A DNA stretch of 58,260 nt, taken from the NCBI RefSeq assembly GCF_000803065.1, contig NZ_JSXI01000060.1, forward strand, positions 1 through 58,260. Reading direction: 5' to 3'. The first letter of the stretch is position 1, and each line of letters begins with the position of its first letter. The DNA is from Sphingomonas sp. ERG5 (GTDB lineage: Bacteria > Pseudomonadota > Alphaproteobacteria > Sphingomonadales > Sphingomonadaceae). The notes beneath the pieces are model-generated. The model made no database searches. It was not told the origin of the DNA and saw nothing but the letters and a program-made list of their open reading frames with translations. Of this stretch, positions 32,828 through 41,357 are shown in pieces. A program made the translations under genes and the position numbers.

Positions 32828-33127
32828 ATGATCGAAAACCAGAAAATACGTCCAGCCAAGGTTATCGGCCCACTCGGTGAGCCGCTGACGCTGGACAGTC
32901 TGCCCCCGCCGGAAACGACGCGCTGGGTCGTGCGCCGCAAGGCCGAGGTCGTGGCCGCGGTCAATGGCGGCCTGCTGACCGTCGACGAAGTCTGCGCGCG
33001 CTACAATCTGACGGTCGAGGAATTCGCCGGCTGGCAGCGGGCGATCGATCGTTCCGGCATGCCGGGTCTGCGGGTCACGCGAATCCAGCATTATCGCTCG
33101 CTGTACGAGCGCCAGCAGAAATATTGA
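32828..33127 (+). CDS. sciP: SciP/DUF1153-type CtrA regulator
   Basis: A 99-residue helix-turn-helix protein matching DUF1153: VIGPLGEPLTLDSLPPPETTRWVVRRKAEVVAAVNGGLL followed by VDEVCARYNLTVEEFAGWQRAID. In Caulobacter, SciP binds CtrA and represses CtrA-activated genes in G1. The ATG at 32828 gives the usual short N-terminus. The gene implies that the host has a CtrA-based cell-cycle circuit, as is usual in Alphaproteobacteria. Direct target control here is not visible. Confidence 0.88.
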   Translation: MIENQKIRPAKVIGPLGEPLTLDSLPPPETTRWVVRRKAEVVAAVNGGLLTVDEVCARYNLTVEEFAGWQRAIDRSGMPGLRVTRIQHYRSLYERQQKY

Positions 33128-33151
33128 GCGAGTAAAAGTTAAACCGCTACC

Positions 33152-33178
33152 GGAACAATCCGTCCGGTTACGAGTCTT
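33152..33178 (+). promoter_or_regulatory. Possible EcfG-type general stress promoter
   Basis: GGAAC at 33152-33156, followed after 17 bases by GTCTT, roughly matches the GGAAC-N17-cGTT pattern of EcfG promoters in Alphaproteobacteria. It precedes a GlsB/YeaQ-type gene, a class often stress-induced. The -10 match is imperfect. Confidence 0.3.
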
Positions 33179-33221
33179 TCCTCCACGGCCTGTTTAAACG
33201 GGCGCAACGGAGGCAAGTCGC

Positions 33222-33467
33222 ATGAATTTCATTCTTTGGCTGATCGTCGGCGGCATCATCGGCTGGTTGGCGAGCATCGTGATGCGCACTGATGGCCAAC
33301 AGGGCATTATCCTGAACGTCGTTGTCGGTATCATCGGATCATATATCGGTGGCTGGCTGTTCGGGCCCTATATCGGTACCGGCTTTTACGGCCTGATATC
33401 GGCATTTCTGGGCGCGGTGATCCTGCTGGCGATCGTTAACCTGATCCGCCGCGGCAGCGTTCGCTGA
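33222..33467 (+). CDS. GlsB/YeaQ/YmgE-family membrane protein
   Basis: An 81-residue protein with three membrane segments. WLIVGGIIGWLASIVMRTDGQQGIILNVVVGIIGSYIGGWLFG is the diagnostic core, with conserved Gly residues. The family is linked to general stress in enterobacteria (transglycosylase-associated name is historical). GGAGG precedes the ATG by a few bases. The gene ends at a strong terminator. A second family member lies at 34341-34601. Confidence 0.88.
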   Translation: MNFILWLIVGGIIGWLASIVMRTDGQQGIILNVVVGIIGSYIGGWLFGPYIGTGFYGLISAFLGAVILLAIVNLIRRGSVR

Positions 33468-33491
33468 ACGACCGCCACGGTCGGAAAATCA

Positions 33492-33524
33492 CGGGCCGCC
33501 CGACACTGTCGGGCGGCCCGTTTC
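33492..33524 (+). terminator. Intrinsic terminator
   Basis: CGGGCCGCCCGAC pairs with GTCGGGCGGCCCG (13 bp, 3-nt loop), followed by TTTCGTTT. It lies just after the GlsB-type gene and before the convergent SIMPL stop at 33527. This is the best classical terminator in the window. Confidence 0.75.
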
Positions 33525-33526
33525 GT

Positions 33527-34246
33527 TTATTTCAGCAGGAACCGCACGCTGAGCGTCACCGTCACATCGGTTTCGCCCGCCGCGATCTGAGTCGAGGCGT
33601 CCTTCGCCATTGCGGCCCGGGCATACATGACCGGCGGGGGTGATCCACCAGGGTTCTCGCCATTTTCCGAGATCGACACGATCCGCGACACGGTCATGCC
33701 GGCGGCGCGTGCATAGAGTTCTGCGCGGGCGCGGGCTTTCTTGACGGCGTCGGTGCGGGCTTCGTCGAGCGCGGCGTTGGGGTTGTCGATCGCCAGGTTG
33801 GGGCCGTCAATCTGGTTCGCGCCTTCCTTGACCAGTGCATCAAGGATCGCGCCAGACTTGGCAATGTCGCGAAATCGCACCGCCACCGTATTGGTTGCCT
33901 GATAGCCGGTCACCACTGGCGCCTGATTCTCGGCATAGCGATATTGCGGGCTCAGGCCGACATTCGACGTGCTCACGTCACGCGCTTCGATGCCGGCGCG
34001 CTTCAGCGCCGCGAGAACGCGCGTCATCGCCTGCGCATTGTCGCCGATCGCGGCGCCGGCGGTTGCTGCCTGGGTCACGACCCCGGCGCGAATCGTTGCG
34101 ACGTCCGGCACGCGGGTCGTTTGGCCCGTTGCGGTCACATCCAATATGGTTCCATCTGGCAGGATCACCGGGGCTGTCTGCGCGCCGGCTGGCGCGAAGG
34201 CTAGGGGCAATGCGGCGAGTGCCACTGCGGTCGCGATCAACTTCAT
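33527..34246 (-). CDS. SIMPL-domain (DUF541) periplasmic protein
   Basis: A 239-residue secreted protein. The signal peptide ends near APAGAQ. The SIMPL domain shows VTATGQTTRVPDVATIRAGV at the N-terminus, VGLSPQYRYAENQAPVVTGYQATNTVAVRFRDIAKSGAILDALV in the middle, and the C-terminal VTVTLSVRFLL. Members are periplasmic or outer-membrane-associated and of unknown biochemical role; some affect oxidative stress. It is convergent with the GlsB gene. Confidence 0.88.
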   Translation of the reverse strand: MKLIATAVALAALPLAFAPAGAQTAPVILPDGTILDVTATGQTTRVPDVATIRAGVVTQAATAGAAIGDNAQAMTRVLAALKRAGIEARDVSTSNVGLSPQYRYAENQAPVVTGYQATNTVAVRFRDIAKSGAILDALVKEGANQIDGPNLAIDNPNAALDEARTDAVKKARARAELYARAAGMTVSRIVSISENGENPGGSPPPVMYARAAMAKDASTQIAAGETDVTVTLSVRFLLK

Positions 34247-34340
34247 TCCTAAACTCCCGTTATCAGACAGACCGGTCGGCCTGCGCGGTGTGCTGTGACG
34301 CCCCGCAGGCCAACCTAAGCTGAACGAACAGACGAAAAGA

Positions 34341-34601
34341 TCAGCGCACCCGGCGTGTCATTATTAGCCGGTACAACGCCAGCAATACGATCGCGCCCCC
34401 CGTTGCCGCAGCGTAATTCTGCCATCCGCCAACGATTTGCCAGCCCATTGACTGTGCGATGAACCCGGCGAGCAGCGCTCCGGCAATACCGATCAGAATT
34501 GTGACGATGAAACCACCCGGGTCTTTGCCGGGCATGATGATCTTGCCAAGGATACCGGCCACCAGGCCAATCAACAGCCAACCAAGAATGGTACGATCCA
34601 T
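34341..34601 (-). CDS. GlsB/YeaQ/YmgE-family membrane protein, second copy
   Basis: 86 residues from the ATG at 34601: MDRTILGWLLIGLVAGILGKIIMPGKDPGGF and ILIGIAGALLAGFIAQSMGW are typical of the family, with three predicted helices. The paralogue at 33222 is on the other strand, with a SIMPL gene between them. A longer reading from 34682 adds a non-conserved basic leader and is rejected. Confidence 0.86.
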   Translation of the reverse strand: MDRTILGWLLIGLVAGILGKIIMPGKDPGGFIVTILIGIAGALLAGFIAQSMGWQIVGGWQNYAAATGGAIVLLALYRLIMTRRVR

Positions 34602-34839
34602 CGCTTCACTCCCAAGGTTATCGGCCCGCCGCGTCGCGAGTCCGCGGCGGAAGGTTGTCCTCAACCCCAGGCAATGCAACACGTTTCTTCACCGCAACGG
34701 TTGCCGCGTCTTGCGGCAGGAGGCAAAAAAGGGCAGGAGCCGCGCCGGTGAAAACGGCCTATTGAGGTCGGTGACTTATTTCGCTAATACAGTCCTGCGA
34801 ATTGGGCCAGCGAATGGCCGGGACGGGAAAGTGGATCAG

Positions 34840-36021
34840 ATGAACTACGAAGCGGCAACGTTCGACAATGACGGACGTCTGGCACTGCCCGGTGGCGGAG
34901 AAGCGCGATCGAATCGCCTGTGGTGGATCGTCGGCGCGGTCGCCGTCGTGCTGCTTGCCGTCGCTGCCTGGTTCATGTTCTTCACCAAGAAGCCCGAGGT
35001 CAAGCATGTCGAGCAGCTGCCCAACGTGACCGTCGCCGTGCCGGGCGTCAAGCTGGTCCCGCGCGTCCTGTCGGCGACCGGTTCGCTGGCCGCGCGGCGC
35101 GAAATGCCCGTCGGCGTTGCGGGCGAAGGCGGCCTGGTGACGCGCGTGCTGGTCGAGCCCGGACAGTGGGTCGGCGCGGGGCAAGTGCTCGCCACGGTCG
35201 ACCGCTCGGTCCAGACCCAGACCGCGGCATCGCTCGCGGCGCAGATCAATGTCGCGCGCGCCGATGCGGCGATCGCCCAGTCCGAACTCGACCGCGCGAA
35301 GCAGCTGGTCGATCGCGGCTTCATCTCCAAGGCCGATCTGGAACGCAAGACCGCGACCCGCGATGCGGCGCTGGCCCGCGTCCGCGTCAGCCAGGCGGCG
35401 CTCGGCGAACAGAGCGCGCGCAATGGCCGGCTCGACATCCGGGCGCCGGCGGCGGGCCTTGTGCTGACGCGCGATGTCGAACCGGGCCAGATCGTCACCG
35501 CCGGGTCGGGCACCCTGTTCCGCATGGCCAAGGGCGGCGAGATGGAAATGCGCGCCGCACTCAGCGAAGCCGACCTGACCGGCCTCACGGTCGGCGTGCA
35601 GGCCAAGGTGACGCCGGTCGGTGGCGCGCAAAGCTTCACCGGCGAAGTGTGGCAGGTGTCGCCGATCATCGATCCGCAGACCCGCCAGGGTATTGCCCGC
35701 ATTGCGCTGACCTATAATCCGGCGCTGCGTCCGGGCGGTTTCGCCGCGGCGGAGATCACCAGCGGTTCGGCCACGTCCCCGCAGCTGCCGGAATCGGCGG
35801 TGCTGAGTGACGATCGCGGCAATTTCGTCTATGTCATCGGCAAGGGCGACAAGATCGAACGTCGCGAAGTGAAGGTCGGCGCGGTGACCGATTCAGGCGT
35901 GGCGATTGCATCGGGACTGTCCGGCACGGAGCGCGTCGTGCTCTCCGCCGGCGCTTTCCTCAATCCGGGGCAGAAGGTGGCGCCGGTCGTCGCCAAGAGC
36001 GCCGTCAGGACCGGGGGCTGA
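34840..36021 (+). CDS. RND efflux periplasmic adaptor
   Basis: A 393-residue membrane-fusion protein. It has an N-terminal anchor (about 27-47, WWIVGAVAVVLLAVAAWFMFF), a lipoyl half-motif (GEGGLVTRVLVEPGQWVGAGQVLATVD), a short helical hairpin around SELDRAKQLVDRGFISKADLERK, a second lipoyl half (DIRAPAAGLVLTRDVEPGQIV), and a beta-barrel domain. It would join the pump at 36027 to an outer-membrane channel, which is not in this cluster. Start ATG 34840 follows GGGAAAGTGG; a long upstream frame has no homology. Confidence 0.9.
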   Translation: MNYEAATFDNDGRLALPGGGEARSNRLWWIVGAVAVVLLAVAAWFMFFTKKPEVKHVEQLPNVTVAVPGVKLVPRVLSATGSLAARREMPVGVAGEGGLVTRVLVEPGQWVGAGQVLATVDRSVQTQTAASLAAQINVARADAAIAQSELDRAKQLVDRGFISKADLERKTATRDAALARVRVSQAALGEQSARNGRLDIRAPAAGLVLTRDVEPGQIVTAGSGTLFRMAKGGEMEMRAALSEADLTGLTVGVQAKVTPVGGAQSFTGEVWQVSPIIDPQTRQGIARIALTYNPALRPGGFAAAEITSGSATSPQLPESAVLSDDRGNFVYVIGKGDKIERREVKVGAVTDSGVAIASGLSGTERVVLSAGAFLNPGQKVAPVVAKSAVRTGG

Positions 36022-36026
36022 TCGAT

Positions 36027-39000
36027 ATGAATTTCCGGAACATCTCGGCCTGGTCGATCCGCAACCCGGTACCGTCGATCGTGCTGTTCATCGCGCTGTC
36101 GATCGCCGGCGTGTTCAGCTTCATGGGCATGCAGGTCAATAACAGCCCGGACATCGACTTTCCGGTCGCGATCGTCGTCATCAGCCAGCCGGGGGCCGCG
36201 CCGTCCGAGCTGGAAACCCAGGTCACGCAGCGCGTGGAATCCGCCGTGCGCAGCCTGCAGGGCATTGACGAGATCAATTCGACGGTGACCGAGGGCAGCT
36301 CGCAAACCGTCATCCAGCTCAATATCGGGACACCGATCGATCGCGCCGTCATCGATATTCGCGACGCGATCACCCAGATTCGCAGCGACTTGCCCGACGG
36401 CATTCTGGAGCCGCAAATCTATCGCGCGAATACCAGTGGCGACGATCTCGCCAGCTATTCCGCGATCACCTCCGACATGACGATCGAGCAGCTCAGCTGG
36501 TATATCGACAATACCGTGAGCAAGGAGCTGCTGTCGGTTCCGGGCATGGCGACGGTCAGCCGTAATGGCGGCGTCAACCGCGAAATCCGCATCATCCTCG
36601 ATCCGCTCAAGCTTCAGGCGCATGGGCTGACGGCAAGCCAGGTCAACCAGCAGCTCCGCCAGGTCAATCTCAATGCGGCCGGTGGCCGCGCCGAGATCGC
36701 CGGATCGGAGCAATCGGTTCGAGTCCTTGGTAACGCCAAGAACGCCTATGAACTGGGTCAGACGCAGATTTCGGTCGGAGGCGGACGTACCGTGCGTCTC
36801 ACCGATCTGGGCCGCGTACGCGACCTTTATGCCGAACAACGCTCGGCGTCGGACTTTGACGGCAAGCAAGTCGTCACCTTCGATTTCCAGCGCGCCAAGG
36901 GGGCGTCGGACGTTGCCGTCTTCCACGCCGCCGAGAAGAAGCTGGCGGACCTGCAGAAGCGCAATCCGAAGGTCCAGTTCAAGCTGATCTTCAACGAAAC
37001 CCAATATGCCGAATCGCAATATCACAGCGCGATCGAGGCGCTGATCGAAGGTGCGCTGCTCGCGGTCCTGGTGGTGTTCCTGTTCCTGCGCGACTGGCGC
37101 GCGACGGTCATTTCCGCGCTGGCCATTCCGCTGTCGGCGATTCCGACCTTCTGGTTCATGGAGTTGATGGGATTCAACCTCAACCAGATGACCTTGCTTG
37201 CGCTCAGCCTGGTCGCCGGCGTGCTGGTCGATGATGCGATCGTCGAGATCGAGAATATCGTCCGGCACATGCGCATGGGCAAGACCGCCTATCAGGCGTC
37301 GATCGACGCTGCCGACGAGATCGGTCTTGCCGTGCTTGCCACCACCATGGCGATCGTCGCGGTGTTCCTGCCGGTTGGCCTGATGCCCGGCGTGTCGGGG
37401 CAGTTCTTCAAGAATTTCGGCCTGACCGTCGTCGCCGCGGTGCTGATGAGCCTGGCCGTCGCGCGCTTGCTGACGCCAATGATCGCGGCTTATTTCCTCA
37501 AGGCCTTCGGTCACGCCGAACATGGCGAGGGGCGGCTGATGCAGGCCTATCTCACCACGCTCAAATGGACGCTGCGGCATCGCTGGTCGGCGGTGGTCGG
37601 CGGCATGAGCGCGCTCGCGCTGACCGTGGTGTGCTTCTATTTCCTGCCCATGACCTTCCAGCCCGATCAGGATCAGGATGCGACCACCGCGCTGATCGAA
37701 ATGGTGCCGGGGACGACGCTCGATCAGACCAGCAGGGTCGTCAAGCAAGTCGCCGATATCCTCGCCGCGGAAAAGCCGGCGGTGAAATCGGTCTATTCGC
37801 GCTCGTTCGTCGGCAATGGCCGCGTGACTGCCCTGTTCAACAAGGACAAGGGCATGACCAGCACGCAGTTCGAGCAGAAGCTCGCGCCGAAGCTCAATGC
37901 GATTGCCGATGCGCGCGTCACCTTCCGCTCGCAAAATGGCTGGGGCGGCAGCGGCCGTGCCTTGACCATCGTGCTGGGCGGCGACGATCCCAAGCTGCTC
38001 AACGAGACCGCGATCAAGCTGGTGCGCGACATGGCGAAACTGCCGATCCTGGTCGCACCGCGAATCAGCGGCGATCTGCAGCGGCCGGAAATCGTCATCA
38101 AGCCGCGGCTCGACCTGGCCGCCAATCTCGGCGTCACCACGGCCGCGCTGTCGAGTGCGATCCGCATCGCGACGCTTGGCGATATCGATCAGAACAGCGC
38201 CAAATTCTCGCTCTCGGATCGTCAGGTGCCGATCCGCGTCGCGCTCGACGCGAATGCGCGCGAACGCCTGTCGACGATCCAGAACCTGCCGGTCGCCACG
38301 GCGACGGGCGGCTCGGTGCCGCTCAATGTGATCGCCGATATCGGCTTCGGCGCCGGACCGACCAAGATCGAGCGCGTCGCGCAGCAGCGCCAGATCACCG
38401 TCGGCACCGACCTTGCCCCGGGCGTGGTCAGCGGCACGGCGCAAAAGGCCATTCACGACCTGCCGACGATGAAGAATCTCCCGATCGGCGTTGGCGAGCT
38501 GGCGCTGGGTCAGACCAAATGGCAGGCGGAGATGATCAAGAACTTCATCACCGCGGTGATTGCCGGCGTCGGCCTGGTGTTTGCGGTGCTGGTGCTGCTC
38601 TATCGTCGCGTCCTGCCGCCTTTGGTCAATATGGGGTCGCTGCTGCTGGCGCCGCTCGGCGGTCTGCTCGCGCTGCTTGCCACCAACAACCCGCTGTCGA
38701 TGCCGGTGTTCATTGGCTTGCTGATGCTGCTTGGCATCGTCGCCAAGAACTCGATCCTGCTGATCGACTTCGCGCTCGAGGAAATCGAGAAGGGCGTGGA
38801 GGTCACGACCGCGATCATCGATGCCGGGCACAAGCGCGCCCAGCCGATCGTCATGACCACCGTCGCGATGGTCGCGGGCATGGTCCCGACCGCATTGTCG
38901 CTGGGTGGTGACGGATCATGGCGTGCACCGATGGGCATCACCGTGATCGGTGGCCTGACCTTGTCGACGATCCTCACCTTGCTGATCGTACCGGCGAGCT

Positions 39001-39185
39001 TCAGCCTGGCGGTTGGGATCGAGAAATGGATCGGCCCGAAACTGCGCCGTGGGTTGCTGACCTACCAGCCGGGAGACGACGGCCTGCCGGTGATCGATCA
39101 TGATCAGCCGCAATTGCCGCCGCGTCCGGCCGGTCGGATTGCCGGACCCCAGCCTGGTGACGATCTGCCGCATCCAGCGGAGTAA
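36027..39185 (+). CDS. RND multidrug efflux permease (AcrB/HAE1 type)
   Basis: A 1052-residue inner-membrane pump. The two-fold repeat of helices and large periplasmic loops is present; the proton-relay Asp pair is in LVAGVLVDDAIVEIENIV, and IRNPVPSIVLFIALSIAGVFSF plus NNSPDIDFPVAIV mark the N-terminus. The GLMLLGIVAKNSILLIDFALE segment in the second half is typical. It starts five bases after the adaptor stop, so they are one operon. No local regulator is adjacent. The substrate range is not readable. Confidence 0.93.
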   Translation: MNFRNISAWSIRNPVPSIVLFIALSIAGVFSFMGMQVNNSPDIDFPVAIVVISQPGAAPSELETQVTQRVESAVRSLQGIDEINSTVTEGSSQTVIQLNIGTPIDRAVIDIRDAITQIRSDLPDGILEPQIYRANTSGDDLASYSAITSDMTIEQLSWYIDNTVSKELLSVPGMATVSRNGGVNREIRIILDPLKLQAHGLTASQVNQQLRQVNLNAAGGRAEIAGSEQSVRVLGNAKNAYELGQTQISVGGGRTVRLTDLGRVRDLYAEQRSASDFDGKQVVTFDFQRAKGASDVAVFHAAEKKLADLQKRNPKVQFKLIFNETQYAESQYHSAIEALIEGALLAVLVVFLFLRDWRATVISALAIPLSAIPTFWFMELMGFNLNQMTLLALSLVAGVLVDDAIVEIENIVRHMRMGKTAYQASIDAADEIGLAVLATTMAIVAVFLPVGLMPGVSGQFFKNFGLTVVAAVLMSLAVARLLTPMIAAYFLKAFGHAEHGEGRLMQAYLTTLKWTLRHRWSAVVGGMSALALTVVCFYFLPMTFQPDQDQDATTALIEMVPGTTLDQTSRVVKQVADILAAEKPAVKSVYSRSFVGNGRVTALFNKDKGMTSTQFEQKLAPKLNAIADARVTFRSQNGWGGSGRALTIVLGGDDPKLLNETAIKLVRDMAKLPILVAPRISGDLQRPEIVIKPRLDLAANLGVTTAALSSAIRIATLGDIDQNSAKFSLSDRQVPIRVALDANARERLSTIQNLPVATATGGSVPLNVIADIGFGAGPTKIERVAQQRQITVGTDLAPGVVSGTAQKAIHDLPTMKNLPIGVGELALGQTKWQAEMIKNFITAVIAGVGLVFAVLVLLYRRVLPPLVNMGSLLLAPLGGLLALLATNNPLSMPVFIGLLMLLGIVAKNSILLIDFALEEIEKGVEVTTAIIDAGHKRAQPIVMTTVAMVAGMVPTALSLGGDGSWRAPMGITVIGGLTLSTILTLLIVPASFSLAVGIEKWIGPKLRRGLLTYQPGDDGLPVIDHDQPQLPPRPAGRIAGPQPGDDLPHPAE

Positions 39186-39221
39186 ATGCGCGATGTGGGC
39201 GTTAAAAGCTCTTCACACTTG

Positions 39222-39247
39222 AACAATCCCCGGTTTCGGGGATTGTT
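39222..39247 (+). terminator. Hairpin terminator after the RND operon
   Basis: AACAATCCCC (39222-39231) pairs with GGGGATTGTT (39238-39247), extended by one inner pair to leave a GTTT loop, then TCA. It lies 37 bases beyond the pump stop and just before the DUF445 ATG at 39254, whose own ribosome site would be inside the 3' arm. Confidence 0.6.
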
Positions 39248-39253
39248 TCACCC

Positions 39254-40534
39254 ATGAAGCTGCTCGCCCGTGCATCCCGCAACGCAGAAGCCGTGCCTGT
39301 CGGGCTGCGCCGGATGCGAATCGTCGCGACCGGATTGCTGGTCGCGATGGCGGCATTGTTCCTGGCGACGCGCGCGCTCGACAATGTTGCGGGATTCGGG
39401 GGGCATCCGGCGCTCGGCTTTGTTCGCGCCTTTGCCGAGGCGGCAATGGTCGGTGGTCTTGCCGACTGGTTCGCGGTCACTGCCTTGTTCCGCCATCCGC
39501 TCGGCCTGCCGATCCCGCACACGGCGATCATCCCGCGCAACAAGGATCGGATCGGCGATACGCTGGCGCAGTTCCTGCGCGACAATTTCCTCATCCCCGG
39601 GGTGGTCGCACGGCGGATGCGGCAACTGGACGTCGCTTCGGCCGCCGGGCGCTGGCTGGCCGCGCCGGCCGGGAGCGAAGGCCGGTTGCGGCGTGGCGCG
39701 TCGGGTCTGGTTGCGAACATGCTCGAATCCTTCGATCCGCAGCGGCTGGGCGGCATGGTCAAGACGGCGATCGGGCAACGCTTGCGCACGCTCGAAATAT
39801 CACCGCTGCTCGGTCAGGCGCTGACCGCCGCGATCGCGGAGAAGCGCCATTTGCCGCTGCTCGACGGGATCATCCGCTGGGCGGCGCAAGTGCTCAGTTC
39901 CAACGAGCATCTGGTGCGCGCGATGGTGCATGAGCGCGCCGGGTCGCTGCTGCGCTGGACCGGGCTCGATGAAACGCTGGCCGACAAGATCATCGCCGGG
40001 CTCGACGGACTGGTCAACGACATGGCCGAGGACCCTCAGCATCCGCTCCGCGCCAAGGCGGAGGAAGGGTTGGAGGTGCTCGCCTATGACCTGCAATATG
40101 ATCCGAAGATGCGCGCGCGGGTCAAGGCGCTGAAGGCCGATCTGATCGACAATCCGGCGATGCAGCGCTGGCTCGATGGGATGTGGGAAAGTGCCCGCGC
40201 CAGCCTGCTCAAGGTCGCGCGCGACCCCAATGCCGCGATGAGCGGCAAGTTTGGCGACATGTTGCGGCAATTGGGCACGACCTTGCAGGAAGACCCCCGG
40301 TTGCGCGCAACCATCAACCGCTTCACGCGCAGGGCCGCGGTAGGAATGGCCGCGGATTATGGCGATGGCATCGTCCGGCTGGTGTCGGAAACGGTCCGTG
40401 GCTGGGATGCGCGCACGATCACGCGGCGCCTGGAAAATGCCGTCGGGCGCGATCTGCAATATATCCGCGTGAACGGCACATTGGTCGGCGGGCTGGTCGG
40501 GCTGGTCATCCATGCCGTGGATACGCTGTTTTGA
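39254..40534 (+). CDS. DUF445-family membrane protein
   Basis: A 426-residue protein. LLVAMAALFLATRALDN is a first membrane helix. VRAFAEAAMVGGLADWFAVTALFRHPLGLPIPHTAIIPRNKDRIGDTLAQFLRDNFL is the DUF445 core; a C-terminal helix (LVGGLVGLVIHAVDTLF) closes the protein. The long middle is soluble and helical. The function of the family is not known to me. Its stop codon lies inside the first unit of a 15-bp tandem repeat. Confidence 0.85.
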   Translation: MKLLARASRNAEAVPVGLRRMRIVATGLLVAMAALFLATRALDNVAGFGGHPALGFVRAFAEAAMVGGLADWFAVTALFRHPLGLPIPHTAIIPRNKDRIGDTLAQFLRDNFLIPGVVARRMRQLDVASAAGRWLAAPAGSEGRLRRGASGLVANMLESFDPQRLGGMVKTAIGQRLRTLEISPLLGQALTAAIAEKRHLPLLDGIIRWAAQVLSSNEHLVRAMVHERAGSLLRWTGLDETLADKIIAGLDGLVNDMAEDPQHPLRAKAEEGLEVLAYDLQYDPKMRARVKALKADLIDNPAMQRWLDGMWESARASLLKVARDPNAAMSGKFGDMLRQLGTTLQEDPRLRATINRFTRRAAVGMAADYGDGIVRLVSETVRGWDARTITRRLENAVGRDLQYIRVNGTLVGGLVGLVIHAVDTLF

Positions 40535-40605
40535 GACACAGGGTTTTAAGACTGGAGGTCTTGAGACGGGAGGTCTTGAGACGGGGGTTCCTGAGATGCG
40601 GGGCT
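40531..40605. repeat. 15-bp tandem repeat, five units
   Basis: Five diverged units such as TTGAGACGGGAGGTC follow each other without gaps; the first includes the DUF445 stop and the last ends 15 bases before the HAD gene stop. The two central units are almost identical. A 15-bp unit allows frame-preserving expansion past the stop only if the stop is lost. Confidence 0.75.
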
Positions 40606-40620
40606 CCGCGACCTGCGGCG

Positions 40621-41304
40621 TTACCAGTCGAGGATCGCCCAGCCCCTGGCGGTGGCCAGCGTGCGAAGCGGGCCATGCGGGTGGACCGCAAACGCCGTGT
40701 CCGCCCAGTCGAGCGTCGGCGCATCGGAGACATGATCGGAATAGAAGCGAATCTCCGCATCCGCGCGCTCGATGCCCTGGGCGGCGAGCCATGCCTTGAT
40801 CATGCGCAGCTTTGCCGGGCCGTAGCAATTCTCCCCGTCGATCAGTGCTCGCAGGCGCCCATCCGCGGTCTTGCGCGATCCGGTCGCGATCACCGCGTCG
40901 AACCCCAGCCGCTCGGCGATCGCGGTGACATAGAAATGATAGGAGGCGGTCGCCATGACCAGCCGATACCCCGCCGCCCGATCGGCCTCGATTCGCGTGC
41001 GCGCGCCGGCGAACAGGCCCTGGGCGATGATGCGGTCGGCGAATCGCGCGGCGGCGTCGGCGGCGTCTTCGGAAGACATCGTGCCGCCGATCAGCAAACG
41101 CTGAGTCACTTGTTTCAATCGCGCCCGGTCGAGCAGTTTCAATCCGTAGGCGCCGACCGCCAGGCCCGCGACCGGCAGCAGGGCCAGCCGCCACGGCGCG
41201 TACGCGCGCGCCGCGCCGATCAGGAAGCCTGTCCAGGTCGGCGCGACGGTAATCGTCTTGTCCATGTCGTAAATGGCGATGCGGTGCGTGGCGTTACTCG
41301 GCAT
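40621..41304 (-). CDS. HAD-superfamily (subclass IB) phosphatase
   Basis: 227 residues. Motif I is DMDKTITVAPTW (nucleophile Asp and Asp+2), motif II is MATASYHFYV, and motif III plus IV appear as CYGPAKLRMIKAWL and FYSDHVSDAPTLDWAD. The IB subclass includes phosphoserine phosphatase-like and PAP-like enzymes. A hydrophobic segment (LALLPVAGLAVGAYGLKLL) may contact membrane. It is divergent from the Mla operon across 53 bp, so a lipid phosphate substrate is possible but unproven. Confidence 0.85.
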   Translation of the reverse strand: MPSNATHRIAIYDMDKTITVAPTWTGFLIGAARAYAPWRLALLPVAGLAVGAYGLKLLDRARLKQVTQRLLIGGTMSSEDAADAAARFADRIIAQGLFAGARTRIEADRAAGYRLVMATASYHFYVTAIAERLGFDAVIATGSRKTADGRLRALIDGENCYGPAKLRMIKAWLAAQGIERADAEIRFYSDHVSDAPTLDWADTAFAVHPHGPLRTLATARGWAILDW

Positions 41305-41357
41305 CCTGTCGTCCTACACAGCATACGTCTTGCCGATCCAGCGCGATTGCACCAAGG

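Noticed and set aside
35829..38831. 1000-codon minus-strand open frame across the RND pump
   Set aside because: Antisense of AcrB-type permease; composition is His/Arg/Asp-rich shadow.
39800..41194. 464-codon minus-strand open frame over DUF445 and the HAD gene
   Set aside because: It crosses the 15-bp repeat and reads the HAD gene in a wrong frame.
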